Assembly (NCBI RefSeq): GCF_916619195.1
Contig: NZ_CAKAKL010000013.1
Coordinates: 1 to 64,000, forward strand
Length of the DNA: 64,000 nucleotides
Direction: 5' to 3'
Source: Inquilinus sp. Marseille-Q2685
GTDB lineage: Bacteria; Pseudomonadota; Alphaproteobacteria; DSM-16000; Inquilinaceae
Shown here: piece by piece, positions 25,907 to 34,425 of the stretch
How positions within the stretch are numbered: the first letter of the stretch is position 1
Layout of the letters: every line of letters starts with the position of its first letter
Translations under genes and position numbers: made by a program
The notes under the pieces: model-generated
What the model was told of the DNA's origin: nothing
Databases searched by the model: none
Seen by the model: only the letters and a program-made list of their open reading frames with translations

Positions 25907-26943
25907 CCCCCCGCCACCAGCGTGTCGAACGCCCTGATCCAGGCGGCGCGGTTCCTGTTGATCAGCGACCAGTCCGGATAGACCAGCGAAGCGACCTGCT
26001 CGCGCGTGACATAGGCCTCGATGCCGGGCGTCAGCCCGACATCCCTGTTGGTCGGGAACATCTCCGTCGGCGGCATCTTCAGGATGTCCTGGGCAGCCTT
26101 CGAGATCGCCGCATCCATATAGGCATAGGCCGCGTCGACATTCGCCGACCCTTTGGCCAGGTGGATGTTGACCGGCGCGGCCGGGGACCCCGTCTCGGGA
26201 TGGGCGAACTCCGCCGCCAGGCCCAGCGCCTTCAGGCGCGCCACATTGTTGGTCGAGCACATGAACACGGCGATTTCGCCCTGCTGATAGAGCGTCATCT
26301 GGTGGTTGGTGCTGTCGACGACGTTCCTGAGGTTCTCGGGGTGGTCCTTGAACAGCTTGAAGACCGCGTCCATGTCCTCCGGCCCCGAGCCGAAGATCTT
26401 CGCCAGCTGGGTGTAGGCCATGACCGCGGTGTTCGACCCGAATCCGGTCCAGGACACCTTGCCGGCATAGGCCGGGTTCTCGAACAGGTCGCGATACCCG
26501 GCGGGCTTCGGCACGATATCGGGATTGTAGGCGATGCCGTTGACCTCGACGGTCACGGTCGGGCCGTATTCTCCCTGGAAGGCGGGATCGAGCATGCTCC
26601 AGTTGGAAAGCCTGCTGGGATCGATCTTCTGGATCAGCCCGTTCTCGATCGCGACCGCACCCTGCCCGGGCGACATCAGAAGCGTGTCGTAAGCCGGATG
26701 GCCCGGGCTGGCCTGGATCTTCGCCAGCTGGTCCTGCGCCAGGGCGGGCGCGATGGTGAGGTCGTAGCCGGCCGACGAAACGAGCGGCGTCAGCACGCGC
26801 CGATAGGCATCCTCCCAGCTGCCGGGAAACGTCGCCGCGACGAGCCGGCCGGCGGCGCGTGCCCTGGCGGGCAGCAGTGCGGCCGCAGCGATGCCTGCCG
26901 CCAGGATCCCGAAGCCGCGTCTGCTCAATCCGAACTCGGTCAT
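25903..26943 (-). CDS. ABC transporter substrate-binding protein (PotD/Fe-type)
   Basis: A 346-residue periplasmic binding protein of the extracellular solute-binding family 1/13 (PotD-like). It begins with a twin-arginine signal (L-S-R-R-G-F-G-I-L-A-A-G, cleavage after A-R-A). T-F-P-G-S-W-E-D-A-Y and G-V-N-G-I-A-Y-N-P-D-type segments are typical of this class. It captures the ligand for the two permeases. The ligand cannot be read from sequence; polyamine-like or N-substituted compounds fit the downstream enzymes. Confidence 0.9.
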   Translation of the reverse strand: MTEFGLSRRGFGILAAGIAAAALLPARARAAGRLVAATFPGSWEDAYRRVLTPLVSSAGYDLTIAPALAQDQLAKIQASPGHPAYDTLLMSPGQGAVAIENGLIQKIDPSRLSNWSMLDPAFQGEYGPTVTVEVNGIAYNPDIVPKPAGYRDLFENPAYAGKVSWTGFGSNTAVMAYTQLAKIFGSGPEDMDAVFKLFKDHPENLRNVVDSTNHQMTLYQQGEIAVFMCSTNNVARLKALGLAAEFAHPETGSPAAPVNIHLAKGSANVDAAYAYMDAAISKAAQDILKMPPTEMFPTNRDVGLTPGIEAYVTREQVASLVYPDWSLINRNRAAWIRAFDTLVAGG

Positions 26944-26964
26944 GGGGGCACCTCTCCTGTTGGG

Positions 26965-28137
26965 TCAGTTGCCGGTGTCGCGGGGGAAGACATGACACCG
27001 GTCGGTGTCGATCTGGACGTAGACCCGGCCGCCTGGAACGGCCGGGCTGCCTGTCGCGCCGCGCATCTCGGTGGCGCGGATCTCCGTTCCGTCGACGAGC
27101 TGGAGGTCGTGGACCAGGGTGGGCCCGAGCGGAACGGAAACGGTGAGCCGGGCCTCGATCGCCGCCGGCCCGGGGTTGGCAAGGAGGCGCACGTCTTCCG
27201 GCCGGCAGGTGACGACCACGGGGGCACCGGGGATGAAGGAGAGCTCGCGGCTCAGCAGGAGGACATCGCCTGTCGAAAGCCTGATCGCGCCCTCTCCGCT
27301 GCGGGAGGATTCGACAACGCCCGGAAGCCGGCTTGCGTGGCCGATGAAGCTGTTGACGAAAAGGGTCCTCGGACGGTCGTAGACGACCGTCGGGCTGTCG
27401 ATCTGTTCGACGCGTCCTCGGTTCATGAGGACCAGCCGGGTCGCCAGGCTCTGCGCTTCCTCCTGGTCGTGGGTGACGATCAGCGTGGTGATGCCGAGCG
27501 ATTTCTGCAGGCGCAGCATCTCGACCTGGAGGTCGAAGCGCAGCGCCCGGTCCAGCGCCCCGAATGGCTCGTCGAGCAGCAGCAGCGACGGACGGGACGC
27601 GAGCGCACGCGCGACGGCCACGCGTTGCTGCTGGCCGCCCGACAGCTCGCGCGGCAGGCGGCGGCCAAAGCCATCGAGACGGATCAGCGCAAGCAGTTCG
27701 GCGACCCTGGTGCGCCGTTCGGCTCGCGGCACATGCTGGCAGGCCAGCGGATAGGCAATGTTCTCGGCGACCGTCAGATGGGGAAACAGCGCATAGTTCT
27801 GGAACACCATGCCGATGCCGCGCGCTCGGGCGGACAGGACCGTCAGGTCGGTCGATCCCAGCGAGACGGTGCCGCGGTCGGGCCGGATCAGGCCGGCTAT
27901 CGCGCGAAGCACCGTGGATTTGCCGCAGCCGCTCGGTCCCAGCAGCGCCGCGATCTCGCCCGCGGGGACATCGAAGCTGACATCGTCGACCGCCGGCGCG
28001 CCTCCCCCATAGGAATGCGTGAGCGCGCGCACCGACAGGGCGCGGGCGGTCACTGGCGCGGCCGAGGCGATTCGTGCCGCTGTGGCGGTGTCCGGCTCAG
28101 GACGAGGGATGGTCGTAAAGGCAGGGCTCATATTCAT
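26965..28137 (-). CDS. ABC transporter ATP-binding protein (PotA-like)
   Basis: A 390-residue ATPase. Walker A is GPSGCGKST, the Q-loop is V-F-Q-N-Y-A-L-F-P-H, the signature LSGGQQQRVAVARA and Walker B LLLLDEPFGALD. The C-terminal 120 residues form a TOBE domain (P-E-D-V-R-L). ATG at 28137 is chosen; ATG at 28131 is almost equivalent and neither has a strong ribosome binding site. First gene of the operon; divergent from the GntR regulator. Confidence 0.92.
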   Translation of the reverse strand: MNMSPAFTTIPRPEPDTATAARIASAAPVTARALSVRALTHSYGGGAPAVDDVSFDVPAGEIAALLGPSGCGKSTVLRAIAGLIRPDRGTVSLGSTDLTVLSARARGIGMVFQNYALFPHLTVAENIAYPLACQHVPRAERRTRVAELLALIRLDGFGRRLPRELSGGQQQRVAVARALASRPSLLLLDEPFGALDRALRFDLQVEMLRLQKSLGITTLIVTHDQEEAQSLATRLVLMNRGRVEQIDSPTVVYDRPRTLFVNSFIGHASRLPGVVESSRSGEGAIRLSTGDVLLLSRELSFIPGAPVVVTCRPEDVRLLANPGPAAIEARLTVSVPLGPTLVHDLQLVDGTEIRATEMRGATGSPAVPGGRVYVQIDTDRCHVFPRDTGN

Positions 28138-28342
28138 GTCGACATGGTCACGCAAGCCCCGTGCCAACCGGATCGGAGCGCTCCGAAAATCAGGCAACAA
28201 TTTGAATTTAAAAATGAAACTGTCTTACGCATATAGTTTCGAAACCTCATTCGGAACATTAGACGTAAGGAAATGCGCAAAAAATAGCGCATGCGGAAGC
28301 GCCAATTGGTGTAAATCTGGGCAGCCGTTCACGGAGATCGGA
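28138..28342. promoter_or_regulatory. Divergent promoter region with palindromes
   Basis: The 205-base gap is AT-rich relative to its surroundings and holds three inverted repeats: the perfect 14-mer TCGGAGCGCTCCGA (28173-28186), GTTTCGAAAC (28236-28245), and ATGCGC/GCGCAT around AAAAAATA (28273-28278, 28287-28292). One of these is probably the site of the neighbouring GntR protein. Confidence 0.55.
28173..28186. promoter_or_regulatory. Candidate GntR operator
   Basis: TCGGAGCGCTCCGA is perfectly palindromic and lies 36-49 bases upstream of the transporter ATPase start. FCD-type GntR sites are usually shorter AT-centred palindromes, so the identity of the cognate site is open. Confidence 0.35.
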
Positions 28343-29098
28343 ATGCGAAACAGCGTAAAGCGCCGTGTCAGACCGCAGCCCCTGCCTCAGGACTCTCGAC
28401 CCGAATTGGCGGACGCAGCGGAGGATGTCAGCGACCGGATCTGCTCGACCCTGGCCGCGGCGATCCGCGAAGGCGCGCTGAGGCCCGGATCCAAAATCCT
28501 GGAGGATGCGATCGCCGACCACTTCGGGGTGAGCCGGACCGTCGTGCGTGGTGCGCTCGGGATCCTGGAGCACGACCATCTGCTGGAGCGCAAACGCAAC
28601 CGCGGGTCCTTTGTCGCCGAGCCCTCCATCGGCCAGGCCCAGGAGCTGTTCGAGGCCCGGCGGTCGATGGAACGCGTGATCCTCGAACTGGCGATCGAGC
28701 GCGCCTCCGCCGCCGATTGCGATCGGCTCGAAGCCATCATCGAGCAGGAGCACGCCGTCCATCAGGGCACGGACGAGAAGGCGAAGGCGGGCCTATCCGG
28801 CCAGTTCCATATCGAACTGGCGCGGATCAGTGGAAACGGGGTCCTGACGGAGCTTCTGGGAAAGGTCGTGGCGCGGCTGTCGCTGGTGATGGCGCTCTAC
28901 GAAGACGAGCGCCACGATGATTGTGGAACCGACCATCACAGAGCCATTCTTGCCGCCGTGCGGAACAAGGACCTCAAGCGTGCGCAGCATCTGATGGACG
29001 AGCACTTGGCGGACATCGAGGGCCGGGTCCGCCTGACGCAGGACCACGGCGACCGTCACACATTCGAGGCGGTGTTGGCCAGCTTCTCATCTCAATGA
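28343..29098 (+). CDS. GntR family regulator, FCD domain
   Basis: A 251-residue regulator: winged helix at about residues 30-95 (R-P-G-S-K-I-L-E-D-A-I-A-D-H-F-G-V-S-R-T) and an FCD ligand domain (about 105-230) with the metal-binding His residues in F-H-I-E-L-A and D-H-H-R-A-I. ATG at 28343 has GGAG six bases upstream; the frame extends further but through non-coding-like DNA. It is divergent from the transporter operon and probably represses it until the substrate or a product binds. Confidence 0.92.
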   Translation: MRNSVKRRVRPQPLPQDSRPELADAAEDVSDRICSTLAAAIREGALRPGSKILEDAIADHFGVSRTVVRGALGILEHDHLLERKRNRGSFVAEPSIGQAQELFEARRSMERVILELAIERASAADCDRLEAIIEQEHAVHQGTDEKAKAGLSGQFHIELARISGNGVLTELLGKVVARLSLVMALYEDERHDDCGTDHHRAILAAVRNKDLKRAQHLMDEHLADIEGRVRLTQDHGDRHTFEAVLASFSSQ

Positions 29099-29198
29099 AC
29101 GGAGCCACCGCGCGTCAGCCGGCCGGGAGCGGGCCTCTCCCGCCCTGGCCGGCCCGCGCCAGAACCGCCTCCGAGGGCATCGGACGGAGCGGTCCGCC

Positions 29199-29588
29199 CC
29201 GCTACGACTTGCCGAACCAGCGTTCGCGCAGCTCCTCGTAGCTGCCGTCCTGGCGCATCGACAGCAGGGCGGCGTCGACGTCGCGGCGCAGGTCGCTGTC
29301 GTTGCGGAAGACGAAGCCGTAATCCTCCGGCTGGAAGATCGGGCCGACGAGGCCGGCGCGCCCGAGCCCCTCATGCGCGGCGATGTATTGCAGCACCGGC
29401 GCGTCGTAGACGACGGCGTCGACCCGGTCGTCGATCAGGGCCCGGTACGCGTCCTCCGCATTCGCGAAGGTTACGGGCTGGATGTTGGCGGCGCCGAGAT
29501 AGCGGGCCGAGGTGGTGCCGCCCACGGTGCCGACCGCCTTGCCCGGCAGGTCGCCGGGGCCGTTGATCGCCTGCCGGATCTGCTGGAC
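29199..29588. repeat. Long direct repeat, copy A
   Basis: About 390 bases match 34036-34425 in the same orientation, without indels and with only two mismatches noticed (offset 4837). The match ends abruptly at 29588. A further shared 23-mer (29162-29184 and 33920-33942) lies just outside. Confidence 0.92.
29202..29588 (-). pseudogene. 5'-truncated copy of the glutamate-receptor-like gene
   Basis: The frame encodes the last 129 residues of the receptor-like protein at 34.0-35.1 kb, nearly residue for residue, ending in the same R-W-F-G-K-S. It is only the second ligand-binding lobe: the signal, first lobe and all membrane segments are missing, and there is no start signal at 29588. It abuts the 3' end of the LysR gene. 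Confidence 0.88.
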
Positions 29589-29602
29589 GGCGGCCAGGGC
29601 CG

Positions 29603-30472
29603 CTACGGCGGCTCCGGCATTTCGGCCAGAAGCCAGGCGCGAAAGGTGCCGGCCGCCGTCGAGAGCCGGCGCCCGGCCGGCATCAGGAGCTGGAACCAGT
29701 CGCTCGGCACGCTCTGCGGGAACGGCCGGACCAGGCGGCCCTGCGCGAGCTCCGCGGCGCAGGTGACGTCGTCGCCCAGCGCCACCCCCATCCCCATCGC
29801 CGCCGCGTCGAGGGCGTGCGACAGGTCGCTGAAACGCAGCACCGTCGCATCGAGCGCACCGACGCCGGCGAGATCCAGCCAGGCGGCCCACAGGCCGGGG
29901 CTGTCGTCGTGCAGCAGGGTCTGGGTCCCGAGGTCGGAGGGGGCGGACAGGTGGAACGCGACCGACGGCGCACAGACCGGAAAGGCGTTGGGCCGGACCA
30001 GGGGCTCGGCCTCGAAGCCGGGCCAGGACGAGGCGCCGTAGCGGATGGCGAAGTCGAAGCCGCCATCGGCGCGGGGCGGGCCGGCGGCGGCTTCGACCTC
30101 GATCGCGATCGCCGGATGCGCCTGCCGGAAGGCGCCGAGCCGCGGCATCAGCCAGCGGGCGACGAAGGACGGGTCGACGTCGAGCCGCAGCCGCGCCTCG
30201 CCCGCCTCCTCGGCCAGCGCCGCGAGCCCGGTGTCGATCGCCGCGAAGGCGTCGCCGACGATGCGGGCGAAGCGCAGGCCGGGCTCGGTCGGCGCGATGC
30301 CGCGGCCGCTCCGCCGGAACAGCGCGACGCCGAGCCGAGCCTCGAGCGCGCGGATGTGGTGGCTGACCGCGGCCGGGCTGACCCCGAGCTCCGACGCCGC
30401 GGCGACGAAGCTGCGGCACCGGGTGGCGGCTTCGAAAGCGCGGATGGCGTTGAGCGGCAGCGGTCGGCGCAT
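29603..30472 (-). CDS. LysR family regulator (GcvA-like)
   Basis: A 289-residue regulator of the GcvA/AmpR branch: M-R-R-P-L-P-L-N-A-I-R-A-F-E-A-A at the N-terminus, helix-turn-helix around residues 20-40 (ELGVSPAAVSHHI), then the effector domain with F-V-A-R-W-L-M-P-R-L. ATG at 30472 is where the family starts. It is divergent from the first of the two RTX genes, 226 bases away, and may regulate them. Confidence 0.9.
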   Translation of the reverse strand: MRRPLPLNAIRAFEAATRCRSFVAAASELGVSPAAVSHHIRALEARLGVALFRRSGRGIAPTEPGLRFARIVGDAFAAIDTGLAALAEEAGEARLRLDVDPSFVARWLMPRLGAFRQAHPAIAIEVEAAAGPPRADGGFDFAIRYGASSWPGFEAEPLVRPNAFPVCAPSVAFHLSAPSDLGTQTLLHDDSPGLWAAWLDLAGVGALDATVLRFSDLSHALDAAAMGMGVALGDDVTCAAELAQGRLVRPFPQSVPSDWFQLLMPAGRRLSTAAGTFRAWLLAEMPEPP

Positions 30473-30698
30473 CGGCAAGTTTTTCTCGCGAGTGGCGTGA
30501 GGTTTTCCCGTTTGTTCCGCAAAGGCAAGCCGTGGACACTCCGCGCTGCCACAAGACGCCCGGAGGCCCGGCACAAGGGCCCGCGTCGGCACCCCCCCCC
30601 GGCTTCGACCCGACTCCGCCGCTCGCACGACGGCGGCGAGGGCCCGTCCGCGCCAGGCGCGGACCGGGTCGATCCCGATCACACAGAGGCATGCGACC

Positions 30699-32372
30699 AT
30701 GGCGACCATATTCGGCACGGAAAACTACGACCTGATGGAGGGAACCCCCGACTACGACCACTATTGGGGTCGTGGCGGCGACGACGACCTCTCCGGCGGG
30801 GGCGGCAACGACGTGCTGTGGGGCGATGACGGCGACGACGACCTCGACGGCGGCGACGGCAACGACACTCTCGAAGGCGACGACGGCGACGACGACCTCG
30901 ACGGCGGCCACGGCAACGACGTTCTCGAAGGCGGGGACGGCGACGACGACATGATCGGCGGCGTCGGCAAGGACCGGCTGAAGGCTGATGACGGGGACGA
31001 CGACCTCGAAGGGGGCGCCGGCGACGACACGCTCCTCGGCGGCGACGGCGGCGACGTGCTGGAAGGCGGCGACGGGAACGACGTGCTCAACGGCGGGCGC
31101 GACGCCGACCTGCTGTTCGGCTCCACCGGCTTCGACACCGCGTCCTACGACCACAGCCAACAGCCCGTCAGCATCAATCTCGGCACCGGCGCCGCATCCG
31201 GGGGCGATGCTGCGGGCGACTACTTCTCGTCGATCGAGAACCTCTTCGGATCGATCTTCGCCGACGTGCTGATCGGCGACAACGGCGCCAACCGGCTGAG
31301 CGGCAGCCTCGGCAACGACGTGCTGCAAGGTGGGGTCGGCGCCGACATCCTCTACGGCGGCGATGGGGTCGACACGGTCGTCTATTCGGAGGGAACCGTC
31401 GGCGTCACCGTCAACCTGCTGACGGGGATCGCCTCCGGCGGCAACGCCCAGGGCGACGGCATCGCGCTGGTCGAGAATGTCGAGGGCAGCCAGGGCGGGG
31501 ACACGATCACCGGCACTGCCGACGCCAATGTGCTGTGGGGGCTCGCCGGGGACGACATACTCGTCGGGCGTGGCGGGGATGATCGGCTGGAGGGCGGCGA
31601 CGGCACCGACCGGGCCGACTACGCGGCCTCCGGCGCCGGCGTCACCATCGACCTGGGGCTCGACCTCGCGATCGGCGGCGACGCCGAGGGCGACGGCTTC
31701 GGCTCGATCGAGAACCTGTCCGGCAGCGGCTTCGGTGATTCGCTCACCGGCACCGCGGGGGCCAACACCCTGGCCGGCGCAGGCGGCGGTGACACGCTGC
31801 GCGGCGGCGCCGGCGGCGACCGGCTGGACGGCGGCGCCGGCATCGATACGGTGACCTATACCGAGTCCAACATCGGCGTGGTGATCAGCCTGCCGGCGAT
31901 GCAGGTGTCCGGCGGCAACGCCCAGGGCGACGTCCTGATCGGAATCGAGAACCTGCTCGGCTCGGGCGGCGCCGACAGCCTGACCGGCGACGGCCTGGCC
32001 AATGTGCTGAACGGCTGGGCCGGCAAGGATCAACTGACCGGCGGCGGCGGCGCCGACCGGTTCACCTTCCATGCCGTCACCCATTCCGCGGTCGGCGACG
32101 CGGCCGACCGGGTTGCCGACTTCAGCCGGACCCAGGGCGACCGGATCGATCTGTCGACGATCGACGCCAATACCACACAGGCCGGCAACCAGGGATTCAG
32201 CTTCATCGGAACGGCGAACTACTCCGGCACGGCAGGGCAGCTCCGCTACCAGCAGTCCGCCGACGGCACCACCACCGTCGTCGCCGGCGACGTGAACGGC
32301 GACGGCGCGTCCGACTTCCAGATCCGCTGCGCCGGCACCATCGCCTTCGCCAGTGCCGACTTCGTCCTGTGA
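30699..32372 (+). CDS. RTX calcium-binding repeat protein (557 aa), T1SS substrate
   Basis: Residues about 20-125 are an unusually acidic array of the form GGDGDDDLDGG / GNDxLEG, then longer beta-roll blocks with V-T-V-N-L or V-T-I-D-L units up to about 440. The C-terminal module (R-F-T-F-H-A-V-T-H-S, DRVADFSRTQGDRIDLSTID) ends in A-D-F-V-L. No catalytic domain is present. The last 190 or so residues are nearly identical to those of the next gene, 37 bases downstream. The short AGAGG at 9-base spacing precedes the ATG. Probably secreted by the PrtDE-like exporter at 9.5-12.6 kb and loaded with calcium outside. Confidence 0.88.
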   Translation: MATIFGTENYDLMEGTPDYDHYWGRGGDDDLSGGGGNDVLWGDDGDDDLDGGDGNDTLEGDDGDDDLDGGHGNDVLEGGDGDDDMIGGVGKDRLKADDGDDDLEGGAGDDTLLGGDGGDVLEGGDGNDVLNGGRDADLLFGSTGFDTASYDHSQQPVSINLGTGAASGGDAAGDYFSSIENLFGSIFADVLIGDNGANRLSGSLGNDVLQGGVGADILYGGDGVDTVVYSEGTVGVTVNLLTGIASGGNAQGDGIALVENVEGSQGGDTITGTADANVLWGLAGDDILVGRGGDDRLEGGDGTDRADYAASGAGVTIDLGLDLAIGGDAEGDGFGSIENLSGSGFGDSLTGTAGANTLAGAGGGDTLRGGAGGDRLDGGAGIDTVTYTESNIGVVISLPAMQVSGGNAQGDVLIGIENLLGSGGADSLTGDGLANVLNGWAGKDQLTGGGGADRFTFHAVTHSAVGDAADRVADFSRTQGDRIDLSTIDANTTQAGNQGFSFIGTANYSGTAGQLRYQQSADGTTTVVAGDVNGDGASDFQIRCAGTIAFASADFVL

Positions 32373-32409
32373 CGACAGCCGGCATCCAACCCCACATCAG
32401 GAGATCATC

Positions 32410-33843
32410 ATGGCAGACGTGCAGGGCACCGTCCTTCCGGACGCGATCATCACCGGGGATATCGTCACCGTGATCCCGCCCGGCTACAACGTCATCGAGA
32501 CCGCGACCGATGGCGACGACTTCATCAGCGCCCTGAACGGCGACGACCTCGTCATGTCGGGCGACGGCGACGATCAGGTCCTTGCCGGCAATGGCGACGA
32601 CGAGGTCTTTACCGGCGACGGCGACGACTGGGCCTATGGCGGCCTGGGCTTCGACTCCCTGCACGGCGGGGACGGTAACGACACCCTCATCGGCGGAGCA
32701 GGGGACGACTACGCCTATGGCGGCGCCCACGACGACCAAATCGAGGGCGGCAACGGGATCGACCGCCTGATCGGCCAGGCGGGCAACGATCGGCTCAGCG
32801 GCGACGAGGACGCCGACTATCTCTATGGCGGATTCGGCGCGGACATCGCCCTGTATTACGGATCCTTCGCCGGGGTCACTGTCGACCTCGTGACCGGGCG
32901 TGGCCTCGGCGGGGCCGCCGAGGGCGACTGGCTGTTCGAGATCGAGGGCATCACCGGCAGCGGCTATGACGACGCGCTGCGCGGCGACGCGGGGAGCAAC
33001 GCGCTGAGCGGCTCGTACGGGGACGACGTCCTGACCGGACGCGGCGGCGGCGACCGGCTGGACGGCGGCAACGGCACCGACCGGGCCGACTACGCGGCCT
33101 CCGGCGCAGCCGTCACGGTCGACCTGGCGACCGGACTCGCGACCGGCGGCGACGCCGGCGGCGACAGCTTCGTCTCGATCGAGGATGTGGGCGGCAGCGG
33201 CTTCGGCGATTCGCTTACCGGCACCGCGGGGGCCAACATCCTGAGCGGCGCAGGCGGCAACGACACGCTGCGCGGCGGCGCCGGCGGCGACCGGCTGGAC
33301 GGCGGCGCCGGCATCGACACCGTGACCTATACCGAGTCCGGCATCGGCGTGGTGATCAGCCTGCCGGCGGTGCAGGTCTCCGGCGGCAACGCCCAGGGCG
33401 ACGTCCTGATCGGAATCGAGAATCTGCACGGCTCGGGCGGCGCCGACAGCCTGACCGGCGACGGCCTGGCCAATGTGCTGAACGGCTGGGCCGGCAAGGA
33501 TCAACTGACCGGCGGCGGCGGCGCCGACCGGTTCACCTTCCATGCCGTCACCCATTCCGCGGTCGGCGACGCGGCCGACCGGGTTGCCGACTTCAGCCGG
33601 ACCCAGGGCGACCGGATCGATCTGTCGACGATCGACGCCAATACCACACAGGCCGGCAACCAGGGATTCAGCTTCATCGGAACGGCGAACTACTCCGGCA
33701 CGGCAGGGCAGCTCCGCTACCAGCAGTCCGCCGATGGCACCACCACCGTCGTCGCCGGCGACGTGAACGGCGACGGCGCGTCCGACTTCCAGATCCGCTG
33801 CGCCGGCGCCATCGCCTTCACCGCCACAGACTTCGTCCTGTAG
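32410..33843 (+). CDS. RTX calcium-binding repeat protein (477 aa), T1SS substrate
   Basis: The second gene of the pair. The N-terminal 40 residues (M-A-D-V-Q-G-T-V-L-P-D-A-I-I) differ from the other RTX proteins; nonapeptides start near residue 35 (G-D-D-F-I-S-A-L-N-G-D-D) and continue to about 360. The secretion module ends in T-D-F-V-L. ATG at 32410 has GGAG at 6-base spacing. Its 3' half matches the upstream gene at a constant offset of 1471 bases, while the 5' halves differ, as expected from tandem duplication followed by gene conversion. Confidence 0.88.
   Translation: MADVQGTVLPDAIITGDIVTVIPPGYNVIETATDGDDFISALNGDDLVMSGDGDDQVLAGNGDDEVFTGDGDDWAYGGLGFDSLHGGDGNDTLIGGAGDDYAYGGAHDDQIEGGNGIDRLIGQAGNDRLSGDEDADYLYGGFGADIALYYGSFAGVTVDLVTGRGLGGAAEGDWLFEIEGITGSGYDDALRGDAGSNALSGSYGDDVLTGRGGGDRLDGGNGTDRADYAASGAAVTVDLATGLATGGDAGGDSFVSIEDVGGSGFGDSLTGTAGANILSGAGGNDTLRGGAGGDRLDGGAGIDTVTYTESGIGVVISLPAVQVSGGNAQGDVLIGIENLHGSGGADSLTGDGLANVLNGWAGKDQLTGGGGADRFTFHAVTHSAVGDAADRVADFSRTQGDRIDLSTIDANTTQAGNQGFSFIGTANYSGTAGQLRYQQSADGTTTVVAGDVNGDGASDFQIRCAGAIAFTATDFVL
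33261..33843. repeat. Intergenic-gene duplication of RTX 3' halves (pairs with 31790-32372)
   Basis: The two segments align without gaps at an offset of 1471 bases and differ at only scattered positions by eye; the most conserved stretch corresponds to the secretion module. Divergence rises again in the last 30 bases before each stop. Confidence 0.85.
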
Positions 33844-33852
33844 TCCCCGGCG

Positions 33853-33869
33853 GCGGCGGAATCCGCCGC
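33853..33869 (+). terminator. Weak hairpin after the RTX pair
   Basis: GCGGCG and CGCCGC around GAATC-type loop sit 10 bases behind the stop, followed by TCCCGTTCTTG. It may terminate the RTX operon. Confidence 0.35.
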
Positions 33870-34035
33870 TCCCGTTCTTGAAGAGGAGGCAAGCACCTTG
33901 AAAGATCAGCAATGGGGACGAACCGCCTCCGAGGGCATCGGAGTGAGCGGTCCGCATCGAGCCGCATCCGGACCGGCAAGCGGAGCGTGGTGCCTCCGGC
34001 CGCTCCGGGTCGAATCCGGCCGTCGCCCCGCCTCC

Positions 34036-34425
34036 CCGCTACGACTTGCCGAACCAGCGTTCGCGCAGCTCCTCGTAGCTGCCGTCCTGGCGCATCGACA
34101 GCAGGGCGGCGTCGACGTCGCGGCGCAGGTCGCTGTCGTTGCGGAAGACGAAGCCGTAATCCTCCGGCTGGAAGATCGGGCCGACGAGGCCGGCGCGCCC
34201 GAGCCCCTCATGCGCGGCGATGTATTGCAGCACCGGCGCGTCGTAGACGACGGCGTCGACCCGGTCGTCGATCAGGGCCCGGTACGCGTCCTCCGCATTC
34301 GCGAAGGTCACGGGCTGGATGTTGGCGGCGCCGAGATAGCGGGCCGAGGTGGTGCCGCCCACGGTGCCGACCGTCTTGCCCGGCAGGTCGCCGGGGCCGT
34401 TGATCGCCTGCCGGATCTGCTGGAC
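34036..34425. repeat. Long direct repeat, copy B
   Basis: Partner of 29199-29588. Here the sequence is the intact 3' third of the receptor-like gene, so this copy is the donor. Confidence 0.92.

Noticed and set aside
29202..32084. A 960-codon open frame on the minus strand across two RTX and LysR genes
   Set aside because: It is antisense to RTX repeats; G+C-rich periodic DNA leaves the opposite frames open. Only its last 129 codons are protein-like (the receptor fragment).
30761..33843. Short regularly spaced repeats that might be taken for a CRISPR array
   Set aside because: The 27-base period follows RTX nonapeptide codons in frame and the intervals are not unique spacers.
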